Assembly (NCBI GenBank): GCA_964419225.1
Contig: CAYQPF010000049.1
Location: 1 to 30,284 of the forward strand
Origin: CAYQPF01 sp964419225
GTDB lineage: Bacteria > Cloacimonadota > Cloacimonadia > Cloacimonadales > CAYQPF01
Length of the DNA stretch: 30,284 bases
Reading direction: 5' to 3'
The notes below the pieces were generated by a model. The model worked only from the letters and a program-made list of their open reading frames with translations, ran no database searches and was not told the origin of the DNA. Positions within the stretch are counted from its first letter, which is position 1; each line of letters starts with the position of its first letter. Positions 1 through 7,625 of the stretch are shown here, piece after piece. A program made the position numbers and the translations under genes.

Positions 1-42
1 GGAGGAGTGGCTCACTTAAATTGGACGCTATGCTCATCGTGA

Positions 43-1164
43 TTGGAATATCCACCTATATTTTTTCTAAATTATAAATCAAAGGATAAATGTTATGAAA
101 TTGTCGATGGGCAACAAAGGCTAAACTGTATTTCCAATTTTTACGATAATAAAATTAAATTGAATGAGAAATTTTCTGGGGCAGAAAAAAAAGGTAAAAC
201 TTTTAATGATACCAACCCCTTAGATGATGATGATAAAACTAATTTTTTGAATTATGAATTAAGATTCCATTATTTGGAAGATTATGATGATGAAAGAGTC
301 CGTTTAATATTTTCTAGATTACAAAGAGGAAAACCTTTGCAGCTTGGAGAAAGATTAAATGCAGAACCTGGGAAAATTGTAAGTTGTATGAGAGAATTAG
401 CGAAACATCAATTTATGGAGAAATCTATTGGAGTTTCAAAAAATCGTTATGGAATTTATCCTGATGCAGCAAGAATTTTATTCTATGAAAAATTTGGAGC
501 GAAACAATGTGGTTCTGAAGAGTTATATGATTTTTTTGATAATTATAAAGATTTAGATAAGAATTCAAAAGAAAATAAAAATGCTATTACAATTTTAAAT
601 TATCTTTTAAAATGCTTCCCTGCTGATCCCGGTAATTATAAATATTTAGAAAAACACGCGTGGGTATTAGCTGTTTATTCTATGATTAGAGAACTCAAGT
701 TAAGTTATTCTTTAACAAATCAAGAAAAAACCTTAAAAGAGTTTATCATAGATTTTCATAGTAAAGTTTATAATGAGGACTTTAGAAAATCAAAACCTAA
801 TTATCAAAGATTTTATGATAATGTTAGAGGGGGTTGGTCTGAAAAAATAATAACTCTTCGTAGAGATATTATGATTAAAGAATTTTTAATAAAGAATTCC
901 ATTACAGAATTAGATGATAAAAGACAAATTAATGACAATGAAAAAATTACAATTTTCTCAGCAAGAAAAACTTGTGATCGATGTAATTTCGCATTTAAGG
1001 ATTATAAAGAAGCAGAATATCATCATAAAGACAGATATATTGATGGTGGTAAAAGTAAGATTGAAAATATTATGATTTTATGTAAAAACTGCCATGATAT
1101 AATTCATGGTACTTCTGAAATTGTAATACCTACTGATGAAGATATTACAGAAGATGATGAATAA
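43..1164 (+). CDS. DUF262 (GmrS-like/ParB-Srx fold) plus C-terminal HNH nuclease, 5' incomplete
   Basis: The encoded protein carries a DGQQR motif at residues 22-26, the nucleotide-binding signature of DUF262 (GmrSD, SspE and BrxU type proteins). It ends with an HNH/zinc-ribbon nuclease: CxxC at 311/314, HH at 327-328, N342, CxxC at 347/350, then H351 and H355. By family knowledge such proteins are DNA-targeting restriction enzymes, often against phage with modified DNA. The open frame begins with TTG at 43, directly after an in-frame TGA at 40-42, and starts at the 'PPI' segment that normally lies about 40-60 residues into DUF262. The N-terminus is therefore missing or frameshifted (frame 3 upstream looks like its continuation). 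No partner gene is visible. Very AT-rich codon use fits an acquired accessory gene. The family call is firm; whether the gene is functional is doubtful. Confidence 0.8.
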   Translation: MEYPPIFFLNYKSKDKCYEIVDGQQRLNCISNFYDNKIKLNEKFSGAEKKGKTFNDTNPLDDDDKTNFLNYELRFHYLEDYDDERVRLIFSRLQRGKPLQLGERLNAEPGKIVSCMRELAKHQFMEKSIGVSKNRYGIYPDAARILFYEKFGAKQCGSEELYDFFDNYKDLDKNSKENKNAITILNYLLKCFPADPGNYKYLEKHAWVLAVYSMIRELKLSYSLTNQEKTLKEFIIDFHSKVYNEDFRKSKPNYQRFYDNVRGGWSEKIITLRRDIMIKEFLIKNSITELDDKRQINDNEKITIFSARKTCDRCNFAFKDYKEAEYHHKDRYIDGGKSKIENIMILCKNCHDIIHGTSEIVIPTDEDITEDDE

Positions 1165-1247
1165 TAACGGTGCCTAACAGGGGTAGATTCATTAGCTGAA
1201 AGATATAATAATATTAGAATAACTACATTTTATCCAGGTGGATATGC

Positions 1248-1418
1248 ATGGAAAATCAGCAGGATACAAAAGAAACAAAAACTATTATAACGGTCGGCGG
1301 TATGGCCAGTAAGGAATTGCGGGCGATTCTCTATCAAGGTAAACGAAAAGTTGAAGCGGGCTACAAACTTTCGCATACCTCTGAAACCCTTATTGGCTAT
1401 ATTGTGTGTTGTGTATAG
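1248..1418 (+). CDS. Small unrecognised ORF, possible gene fragment
   Basis: This is a 56-residue reading frame from ATG with a weak upstream AGGTGG. The product is hydrophilic in its first 45 residues (starting MENQQDTKETK) and ends in a short hydrophobic tail (GYIVCCV) that runs into the 3' end of the convergent TIR gene. I do not recognise a family. The abrupt change of character at the tail suggests the 5' remnant of a longer gene cut by the insertion of the TIR segment, but a chance ORF cannot be excluded. Confidence 0.25.
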   Translation: MENQQDTKETKTIITVGGMASKELRAILYQGKRKVEAGYKLSHTSETLIGYIVCCV

Positions 1419-1423
1419 TATTT

Positions 1424-2272
1424 CTATGAAAGTTCATCACTTAATTCTCTATATGTCTTTGTTGTATATAATGCTTCTAACACTTCCTTACTTATTCTCC
1501 AAACATGTGAATCATAACTATAACCTTGCTGTAAATTTTCTCTTGCATATTTATCTGCAATAAGTCTTGCTTCTTGTTCTGTTTCTACATTGCAATAATA
1601 TGCACGAGTTGAAAAAGGGTTATTACCAAAGATTGTGTATGTTTTCACCCAAACAACACTTATGATAAATAGATTGGAGTCAATGTTTTTAGCTGGTACT
1701 TCAACTAAATCATAATCACTTTTTCCATCACCGAACCATGAAAATACTTCATTTTTTGCACCTTGTTCATTATCCCCGAACCATATCTTAGGATAATGGA
1801 TCATATGCATTCCCCTATCATTTCTTATTGCAAAACTAATTGCCCAAAGTCTTTGTCTCACATTCTTATTTACTTTGTGAGATAGACTTGTTTTCAGTTT
1901 TTCAAAACCAAGTTGAGAGTTTTGGGTAAAGTCAATATAAAGTATATCTTTTATAAACATAGGTATTGAAGCCTTTTCATCTATCAAAATTGGTATAGGA
2001 CAACATTTTTCTTTTTTTGAATCAAGCCAGTTAGTGACAGCCAAATTGAATTCTCTTTCAACCCATGAACTTTTAAGTGATTCATTCGAGATAATTAACA
2101 GATAGATAGAACATGCTGCAAGGTCTTCGCCTATTTTAGCAGGGATAGAATCACCAGCTAGTAAATCTTTTTCGTCTCTCCAGTATGTGTATCCCCATGA
2201 TTTAATCTTTTCTTCAACAAAATCAACAAATAACTTATCCTTATGCGAGTAACTAATAAAAATATTATTCAT
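1424..2272 (-). CDS. TIR-domain protein with uncharacterised C-terminal domain
   Basis: The protein has 282 residues. Residues 1-130 form a bacterial TIR domain: ISYSHKD at 6-12, W31-R-D, GD at 40-41, and SSWVERE ending in E74, which is the expected NADase catalytic glutamate. The rest (about 135-282) is rich in aromatic residues and not recognised; it could be a sensing or partner domain. There is no signal peptide or membrane segment, so it is probably cytosolic. Bacterial TIR proteins commonly deplete NAD+ or make cyclic-ADPR signals in anti-phage defence, and a DUF262-HNH gene lies close by, but no known partner (Thoeris, SIR2/Argonaute, CBASS) is visible. The start is the only ATG near the beginning of the domain; no convincing Shine-Dalgarno sequence precedes it. 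The TIR call is secure; the defence role is inferred from family and context. Confidence 0.85.
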   Translation of the reverse strand: MNNIFISYSHKDKLFVDFVEEKIKSWGYTYWRDEKDLLAGDSIPAKIGEDLAACSIYLLIISNESLKSSWVEREFNLAVTNWLDSKKEKCCPIPILIDEKASIPMFIKDILYIDFTQNSQLGFEKLKTSLSHKVNKNVRQRLWAISFAIRNDRGMHMIHYPKIWFGDNEQGAKNEVFSWFGDGKSDYDLVEVPAKNIDSNLFIISVVWVKTYTIFGNNPFSTRAYYCNVETEQEARLIADKYARENLQQGYSYDSHVWRISKEVLEALYTTKTYRELSDELS

Positions 2273-2773
2273 AAAATAAATGCTTTTAAATAATATAGTA
2301 AATACAACTTTTAGACAGTGGTTTAATACTCATTTTTTAACTTCCATTTTGTGTGTCGGCACTTTTAATATTATGCACAACGTTTGGATATATGCATTGC
2401 GTATATTTTTTTTTAATATGTACAATACTCATAATTTCTTCAATTTCCGTATTTTCATTTGTACAAGCTTTCCCTCCACATCTACTTTCAGTTAAGAACT
2501 GTATTTTTCAAATTATTATGTCAAGTAAAAAATACGTTTTAAGACTCTTTTTATCGTCTCAGAATAGAAGTCACCCGGAGGATATTAAGCACCGCCACCT
2601 TTCTTTCTTATCTATACAGTCTTTTAAACGATCCTTTTTTAGACTCTCACCAAGCAAGTCATTTCACACTCCAAATCATAACAAAATCGACACAATTATC
2701 CGTCTAAATATCAAAGTATATTTATTAACCGATTGTGATGAGTTTATAAGTACTCCTATCGGTAATGTAGAGA
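2273..2773. other. AT-rich spacer without a recognisable gene
   Basis: Open frames here have no recognisable composition or homology and overlap one another. No tRNA, CRISPR or strong hairpin was seen. It separates the TIR gene from the decayed AlbA_2-type gene and may hold the TIR promoter (a TTGACA on the minus strand at 2519-2524 lacks a good -10 partner). Confidence 0.5.
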
Positions 2774-4104
2774 TTATTCCTGAGTAACGATTTGCCAGTA
2801 CCCGCCCTTTTTGGCACCAATCCTTACTATTTTCCCTTCTTCTTTTAACTTTGCTAAATTCCATTCTACTCCTCTGACAGAAAGTCCTGTAATTTTTCGT
2901 AACTCATTTTGCGTTATTTTGGGGTTGTTTCCAATTGCCTGCAAAATTTCTTCCACAGTTTTTACCACAGTTTCTTCCACAGTTTTTACCACAGTTGTTG
3001 TTTGAAAGCTGTCCTGATTATTATCACTTTCAAATGGCTTCTTATAAAAGAAGGTAACTCGAACATAATTATCTGAAACATGAAATACGGATTTATCATA
3101 CTTCTCAATTATGCGTGGTATCCCTGATCCTAGGTATTCAACCAATTCTAAATCCTTAAACACACGCATCAATTCTTTATTTCTCGGAACAGAAAGTCAT
3201 GAAAAAAAGTCATTCTGTTCTACTCCGGAAGGTAATCCCCCCAGAGAGGTAATCTCTATTCGATCAGAGAAAAGCTCAAATTTGGGTGGGGCACTCAGAG
3301 CATAGTTATTATGAATTATGGCATTAATCACGGCTTCTTTCAACGCTGTCTCATCAATCATGCGTCTTTCTAATCGCTTCTGGTAAGTAATCTTGGTAAA
3401 AACAGTATTCTCAACTTCTAATCTGTTAAGAACCTGTTTGACAGCTTTTACTAAAGAACAGTATCCATATTCTTTATTCTCAATCAGATTTACTCGTGTT
3501 TGATCGGCATACTTTGCTACTTTGATGGAAACCCCATTATTATCAGAAAGTAGATAAGCAGCATAGTTATGCTTCTCATCAGGAGTAAGCAATTCCAGAT
3601 TCATCAGAAATTTATCATTGAGCTGATAACCTGCCTCCTGATAATAAATTTTTAGTTGCTCAAATGATAGTTCTGATTTGGGGGAGTGCATAAAGCCAAT
3701 GGTATTACGTGTTCTTTTAGAAAACATCTCTTCAATTTGCCGACTTGGTATTGGCTCTGAAGCACTACCGATTCGCAGAAAACATCCTCTTTCAGACATA
3801 CCGTATTTCTTGAGGTAATATGGTTTCTCGGGTCCACTGGCAAGAGTAATTTTTATAACATCTTTGGCATCCATTTTTTCATGGATAACATCAAATAACC
3901 CGAGACAGGAAGGTAATATATTATTCTTCAGTCTATCTTTGATTTTAAGTTGAGCTTCATCACAGTCCGGCACTCCATGTACTACAGAATCATTATCTAT
4001 TCCAATATAGATAACTCCGCCTTCACGATAGTTTAAAATGCCACTACCTCTTTTTCCAGAGTATCTGTTAGTTCTCGTTTATATTCAATACGGTTGGATT
4101 CCAT
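2774..4104 (-). pseudogene. AlbA_2 / HATPase_c_4 / winged-helix regulator (COG2865 type), broken
   Basis: Read through two lesions, this gives one protein of about 443 residues with full family architecture. It has an N-terminal AlbA_2 (Schlafen-like) domain with the IEYKREL start and a GGVIYIGID core, then a middle domain containing the DETALKEAVINAIIHNNY helix and the IEITSLGGLP segment of HATPase_c_4. The SVPRNKELMRVFKDL / GSGIPRI motif follows, and a C-terminal winged helix (ITQNELRKITGLS). Lesion 1: a four-T run (AAAA at 4035-4038 on the plus strand) needs one more T; otherwise TAA at 4033-4035 ends the frame after 23 codons. Lesion 2: an in-frame TGA at 3197-3199 sits exactly where relatives usually have glycine, one base from GGA. 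The start ATG at 4102-4104 has a strong GGGAGGAG ribosome site. The rest is undamaged, so decay is recent or the lesions are sequencing errors. Such proteins are often called RecG-like transcriptional regulators; the true function is unknown. Confidence 0.85.
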
Positions 4105-4276
4105 AGATTCTCCTCCCTGGTTCATGTAATGTCTGACAGAATATTAAATTATTCCCACCCTTAGGTTATTCAGAAAGCTTGACTGAAACACTCTGTCTTT
4201 TCCCAAAAACTTAGTACATTAAAATCTGAAAACCATAGTAAAGTCAATTGCTTTGTTTCAAAATACAGATTATCAA

Positions 4277-4961
4277 TCATAATTGCAATTTTGACACCTC
4301 TTCCACAACCCTGTACATAGTAGGCTTAGTTATTCCAAACATACCGCATATATCACCGATAGTATGGTTCTTCTGCTGATAAAGCTCATATATAGCTTTC
4401 TTTTTTGTCATGTCCAGCTTGGAAATTCTCCCACCTTTCTTACCCCTGGCTCTGGCTGCATCCAGCCCTTCCAGAGTTCTCTGGCTTATCAGATCTCTCT
4501 CGAACTGACTTATTCCCGCCATAAAAGTAAACATAAGCTTCTCTGAGGTGTGGTCGTATTTAACCCAACTTGTGCAGTAGCTCAAAGCGTCTAAGCGAAT
4601 CCTTTGCGTTTAGATGGCTCACGAGATTTACTCAAAATATTTTCGAATATGATATCGTAAATCTGTGAGCCATTATTCCACAAAATCTTGAGCTTATACA
4701 TCTATCATCTACTGCACAAATCGGGTTTTACCAGGATTCTTTGAGACTCTTGATGTTGGCACCCTAGTCCTTGATCTTCTCTACCAAGGCGAACAAGTCT
4801 TTAGTACTTCTGCCTAAGCGTGTCAGATCAGTAATGAGGACAGTATCACCTTCCCTTAGCCTGTCAAATAATCTGTTGAGTTCAGGTCGATCAGCTTTGG
4901 TTCCTGTGATTTTCTCCTGGTGAATCTCATCGGCTCCGGCTTGTTTAAGTTGATCTAACTG
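4277..4961 (-). pseudogene. Serine recombinase (resolvase/invertase) remnant, split by a MITE
   Basis: The two halves of one resolvase are visible. The upstream half (4764-4961) has QLDQLKQAG, the KADRPELNRLFDRLR segment and the LITDLTRLGRS active-region arginines. It stops at a TAG at 4764-4766 inside 'IKD*GANIKSLKESW', probably a former CAG. The downstream half (4277-4558) has the long E-helix (MAGISQFERDLISQRTLEGL) and the C-terminal HTH (TIGDICGMFGITKPTMYRV). Between them, after the codon for the W of KESW, lies a 162-bp inverted-repeat element. The frames around the insertion also disagree, so there is at least one further indel near 4540. The N-terminal segment with the catalytic serine (YARVS motif) is absent and replaced by unrelated sequence. 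The gene is clearly dead. It is typical debris of an integrated element. Confidence 0.9.
4564..4725 (-). mobile_element. MITE-like element, subfamily A, copy 1 (inserted in resolvase)
   Basis: This is a 162-bp non-coding element bounded by imperfect inverted repeats: plus-strand left end CCCAACTTGTGCAGTAG, and the reverse complement of the right end CCCGATTTGTGCAGTAG. The flanks TTTAA (4559-4563) and TTTTA (4726-4730) are a slightly diverged target duplication. The interior carries a 16-bp stem, TGGCTCAC-AGATTTAC, pairing with its complement about 25 bp away with a one-base bulge. It interrupts a resolvase coding sequence, which proves insertion. A related copy begins at 30148, and two copies with the same ends but a different interior lie at 25321 and 29817. 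No transposase is encoded, so mobilisation in trans is inferred. Confidence 0.85.
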
Positions 4962-5303
4962 CCTGACCAGATTTCCAAACCCTTCAATAAACTCTCTTTT
5001 ATCTTTCGCGTATAACATCTTATCTACTGCTTCCCTTCTGAATACATCGAACTGTTTTATGGTGAAGGTTTTCAGCATATACACGGTTCTCCAGCCATGG
5101 TGATTGAAAAGCCATTCCGGCATTTCTGAAAGTGCGACAGGTTGGAAATTCAACAAAGTGTTGTACATAAACAATCTCACATTCTCTGACAATTTCCTGT
5201 TCTTCAGATCATTAATGAATGAATCATATTCCTCTCCATAGATTCGCTTGAAATCGGTTATTTCTCTGACAGTAAATCTATTTTCTGTGCCTATCCTGTC
5301 CAT
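4962..5303 (-). pseudogene. C-terminal fragment of a phage/ICE-like protein fused in frame to the resolvase remnant
   Basis: The first ~114 residues of this reading frame (from ATG at 5303) are unrelated to resolvases. They include the segment NHHGWRTVYMLKTFTIKQFDVFRREAVDK, which resembles the end of large polyvalent phage/conjugative-element proteins (LPD38-like, from memory, low certainty). The frame runs straight into resolvase sequence at 'FGNLVRQLDQLKQ', where a resolvase would have 'xDQNLxxQLDALKK'. An in-frame deletion has probably joined two genes and removed the resolvase start and catalytic serine. The upstream part of the first gene is not present in the window. Confidence 0.45.
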
Positions 5304-5874
5304 ATGTGTGAATCGTATATTTTAAACATCTTGCTTACTGTGTCTGCTAACGGTTCAATTGCTGTATCTGCTCTATTCCCCAATCATCACAAATCGTAAC
5401 TACTAAGGTAGTCCATGACTTTATTCTTCCACAGAAAGTATAAAAATATTTTTATTTTGAGAGAAAAAGTGCAAAAATCATGAAACAATATTACATATTT
5501 ATGTTTGAGAAACAATAGGAGTATGGTTCTAAAGGGATGCTAGTAAGGAGCTAAAGAGAAGCGATATACCAGAAATTCAGAAAAACAGAGTGGGATTTTG
5601 AGTAAAAATCATTTTTTTGTAAGAAAATGTGAAACATCTACCATATTTACATAGAAGAAAATCTGTTCTCTTCCAAATTTAGCATTCAGCATTTATGAGT
5701 CCACTCTAAAAACCCTAAATAGCCACAAAAAAGCACAAAAGGCACAAAAAGGAAGTGGAACTAGTGGTTTATAAGGCTTCAAAATTTTAAAGAGTATGAA
5801 AAGAAGAAAAAAAGCAACTTTAAGAGTTTTGTTTGAAGATATTAGTCAACTAATTCACCATTTACCATTCACAA
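5304..5874. other. Non-coding spacer at the island edge
   Basis: No gene is supported. There are A-rich stretches and a short degenerate tandem (units of CACAAAAAAG/CACAAAAGG) at about 5723-5752. The spacer separates the decayed accessory region from the housekeeping-type genes and may mark the island boundary; no tRNA gene or clear att repeat was found. Confidence 0.45.
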
Positions 5875-6402
5875 TTATTTGTTGTATCTTTCCTTCTCAC
5901 TATAAATACATCCGCAATAAGGCTGTCTGTACATATTAAGTGCTTTTGATTTATCAATCCCCTCTTTCCAGAAGGTTCGCCAATCCTCATAATAGAGTTC
6001 GACACCATATTCTTTAGCCAGATTGAGGGCAATTTCTTTCATTAACTCATGGTTTTGATATTTACTGTAGAAGAGGGTAGAGGTAAAATGGGTAAAACCA
6101 TTCTCTTTTGCTGTGATGGCAGTTTGTTTGAGACGCTGGTAATAACAGTCGTTGCAGCGGTTGGATTCCCGGTAAACTGTATTCTGTAAAAAGAGTTCCA
6201 GGCCGTATTCATCTTTCCAGAGCATGGGAATCTGGTTATTTTGCACAAACTCCTGGAGAGTATCTTTACGTTTTTTGTATTCAAGATAAGGATGAATATT
6301 ATGATTAAACCAGAAACCGGTGAAATCAATATTTTGTTCTTTCAGATAAAAAAAGGGCGCCACGAAACATGGCGCACAACATATATGAACAAGCAATTTC
6401 AT
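5875..6402 (-). CDS. queH: Epoxyqueuosine reductase QueH
   Basis: The 175-residue protein catalyses the last step of queuosine synthesis, reducing epoxyqueuosine to queuosine in tRNA, and replaces QueG non-orthologously. The family cysteine motifs are all present: HICCAPC at 6-12, RCNDCY with C83 and C86, and YCGC with C163 and C165, which hold the iron-sulfur and metal centres. Other family blocks are the FTSTLFYSKYQNHELM segment and YRQPYCGCIYSEKER at the end. Length is normal for QueH. It starts 3 nt after the acyl-CoA dehydrogenase stop, so the two are co-transcribed, although no functional link is known. The protein is cytosolic. No other queuosine gene is in the window. Confidence 0.95.
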   Translation of the reverse strand: MKLLVHICCAPCFVAPFFYLKEQNIDFTGFWFNHNIHPYLEYKKRKDTLQEFVQNNQIPMLWKDEYGLELFLQNTVYRESNRCNDCYYQRLKQTAITAKENGFTHFTSTLFYSKYQNHELMKEIALNLAKEYGVELYYEDWRTFWKEGIDKSKALNMYRQPYCGCIYSEKERYNK

Positions 6403-6405
6403 TGC

Positions 6406-7551
6406 TTATACATCTTTGAGTATTTGAGAAGCTATCACGGAACGCTGAATCTGGTTAGTTCCTTCATAGATCTGGGTGATCTTGGCATCTCTCATCATCT
6501 TTTCTACAGGATATTCCTTCATGTAACCATAGCCGCCCAAAATTTGTACAGCATCAGTAGTCACTTTCATCGCCATATCGGAGGCAAAAGTCTTACACAT
6601 TGCACTTTCTTTACTGTATTTTTTAGAGCCGGCATCAATCATTCTGGCAGTTGCATAAATGAGAGCACGGGCTGCTTCGATTTCAATAGCCATATCAGCA
6701 AGCATAAATTGAACACCCTGGAAAGAAGAAATTGGTTTACCAAACTGAATTCTTTCTTTGGAATATTTGAGTGCAATTTCATAAGCACCGGTTGCGATAC
6801 CAAGAGCCTGAGCTCCAACCATAGGACGTGATTTGTCGAGGGTTCTCATAGCAATCATAAAGCCTAAACCTTCACGGCCTACAAGATTTGCTTTAGGAAT
6901 ACGGCAATTATCAAATATTAATTCTCTGGTACAGGAAGCTCTGATACCCATTTTATTTTCTTTCTTACCATAAGTGAAACCTGGAGTTCCATCTTCTACG
7001 ATAAAGCAGGAAGCACCTCTGGCACCTTTAGATTTATCGGTCAAAGCAAATACAGTATAAATTTGAGCTACGCCACCGTTGGTGATCCACTGTTTTGTTC
7101 CGTTAAGAATGTATTCATCTCCGTCCAGAACTGCGGTAGTTTCTACTCCGCCTGCATCTGAACCGGCGTTGGCTTCAGTTAAGGCAAAAGCAGCAAGTCT
7201 TTTTCCGGAAGCAATTTGTGGCAGATATTTTTGTTTTTGTTCTTCTGATCCGTCCAAAAGAATGGGATACATTCCCAAGCCTGTACCGCCAAGTGACAGG
7301 GATATTCCTGCATCAACTTTGCACATTTCTTCTGTGATCAAAGCAATATCCAATACTTTCCCACTAATTCCATCATATTCTTCGGGTATTAATACTCTGA
7401 ATAAATCTGTTTGGGCCATGATCTCGACTATATCCCAAGGGAAAATTCCTTCTTCATCATATTTTTCACTAAGTGGTCTCATCTTTTCTTCAGCAACTTT
7501 TCTGGCTAATTCTTTGAATTCCAGTTGCTCTTCAGTCAAAAAATAATCCAT
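6406..7551 (-). CDS. Acyl-CoA dehydrogenase (short-chain/butyryl type)
   Basis: This 381-residue FAD enzyme oxidises acyl-CoA to trans-2-enoyl-CoA and passes electrons to an electron-transfer flavoprotein. It has the standard three-domain family length. Visible signatures are AFALTEANAGSD (FAD/substrate block), the middle beta-domain ending in MGIRAS, the helix block GIATGAYEIALKYSKERIQFGKPI, and QILGGYGYMKEYPVEKMMRDAKI. The catalytic base is E363 in YEGTNQIQR, the position used by short- and medium-chain enzymes. A strong AGGAGG precedes the ATG. It sits 74 nt downstream of the hybrid kinase stop and 3 nt upstream of queH. No etfAB, hydratase or thiolase is nearby, so the exact substrate (fatty acid or amino-acid-derived acyl-CoA) is open. 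Confidence 0.95.
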   Translation of the reverse strand: MDYFLTEEQLEFKELARKVAEEKMRPLSEKYDEEGIFPWDIVEIMAQTDLFRVLIPEEYDGISGKVLDIALITEEMCKVDAGISLSLGGTGLGMYPILLDGSEEQKQKYLPQIASGKRLAAFALTEANAGSDAGGVETTAVLDGDEYILNGTKQWITNGGVAQIYTVFALTDKSKGARGASCFIVEDGTPGFTYGKKENKMGIRASCTRELIFDNCRIPKANLVGREGLGFMIAMRTLDKSRPMVGAQALGIATGAYEIALKYSKERIQFGKPISSFQGVQFMLADMAIEIEAARALIYATARMIDAGSKKYSKESAMCKTFASDMAMKVTTDAVQILGGYGYMKEYPVEKMMRDAKITQIYEGTNQIQRSVIASQILKDV

Positions 7552-7625
7552 AGTTCCTCCTGAATGGCTATTTATTTAAGTAGCTCTTGTAATATCTCTG
7601 ACATTTTAGTCAAGCAACAAATTGT

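Noticed and set aside
1172..1178. GCCTAAC just after the DUF262-HNH stop, matching an integron attC inverse core (RYYYAAC)
   Set aside because: No GTTRRRY partner or paired arms were found within ~150 bp downstream, so it is not an attC site.
2496..2524. TTGACA on the minus strand as a promoter for the TIR gene
   Set aside because: No acceptable -10 at 16-18 bp spacing, and it lies ~245 nt from the start codon.
2353..2787. 144-codon plus-strand open frame
   Set aside because: Low-complexity hydrophobic/basic composition, no ribosome site, overlaps the 3' end of the AlbA_2-type gene; looks like a chance frame in AT-rich DNA.
3197..3199. TGA recoded as glycine (as in SR1/Gracilibacteria)
   Set aside because: Other genes here end normally in TGA, no other gene has internal TGA at conserved Gly, and the same gene has a second, independent frameshift.
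7079..7546. 155-codon plus-strand ORF opposite the acyl-CoA dehydrogenase
   Set aside because: A shadow frame: the minus strand encodes a full, motif-complete enzyme across the same bases.
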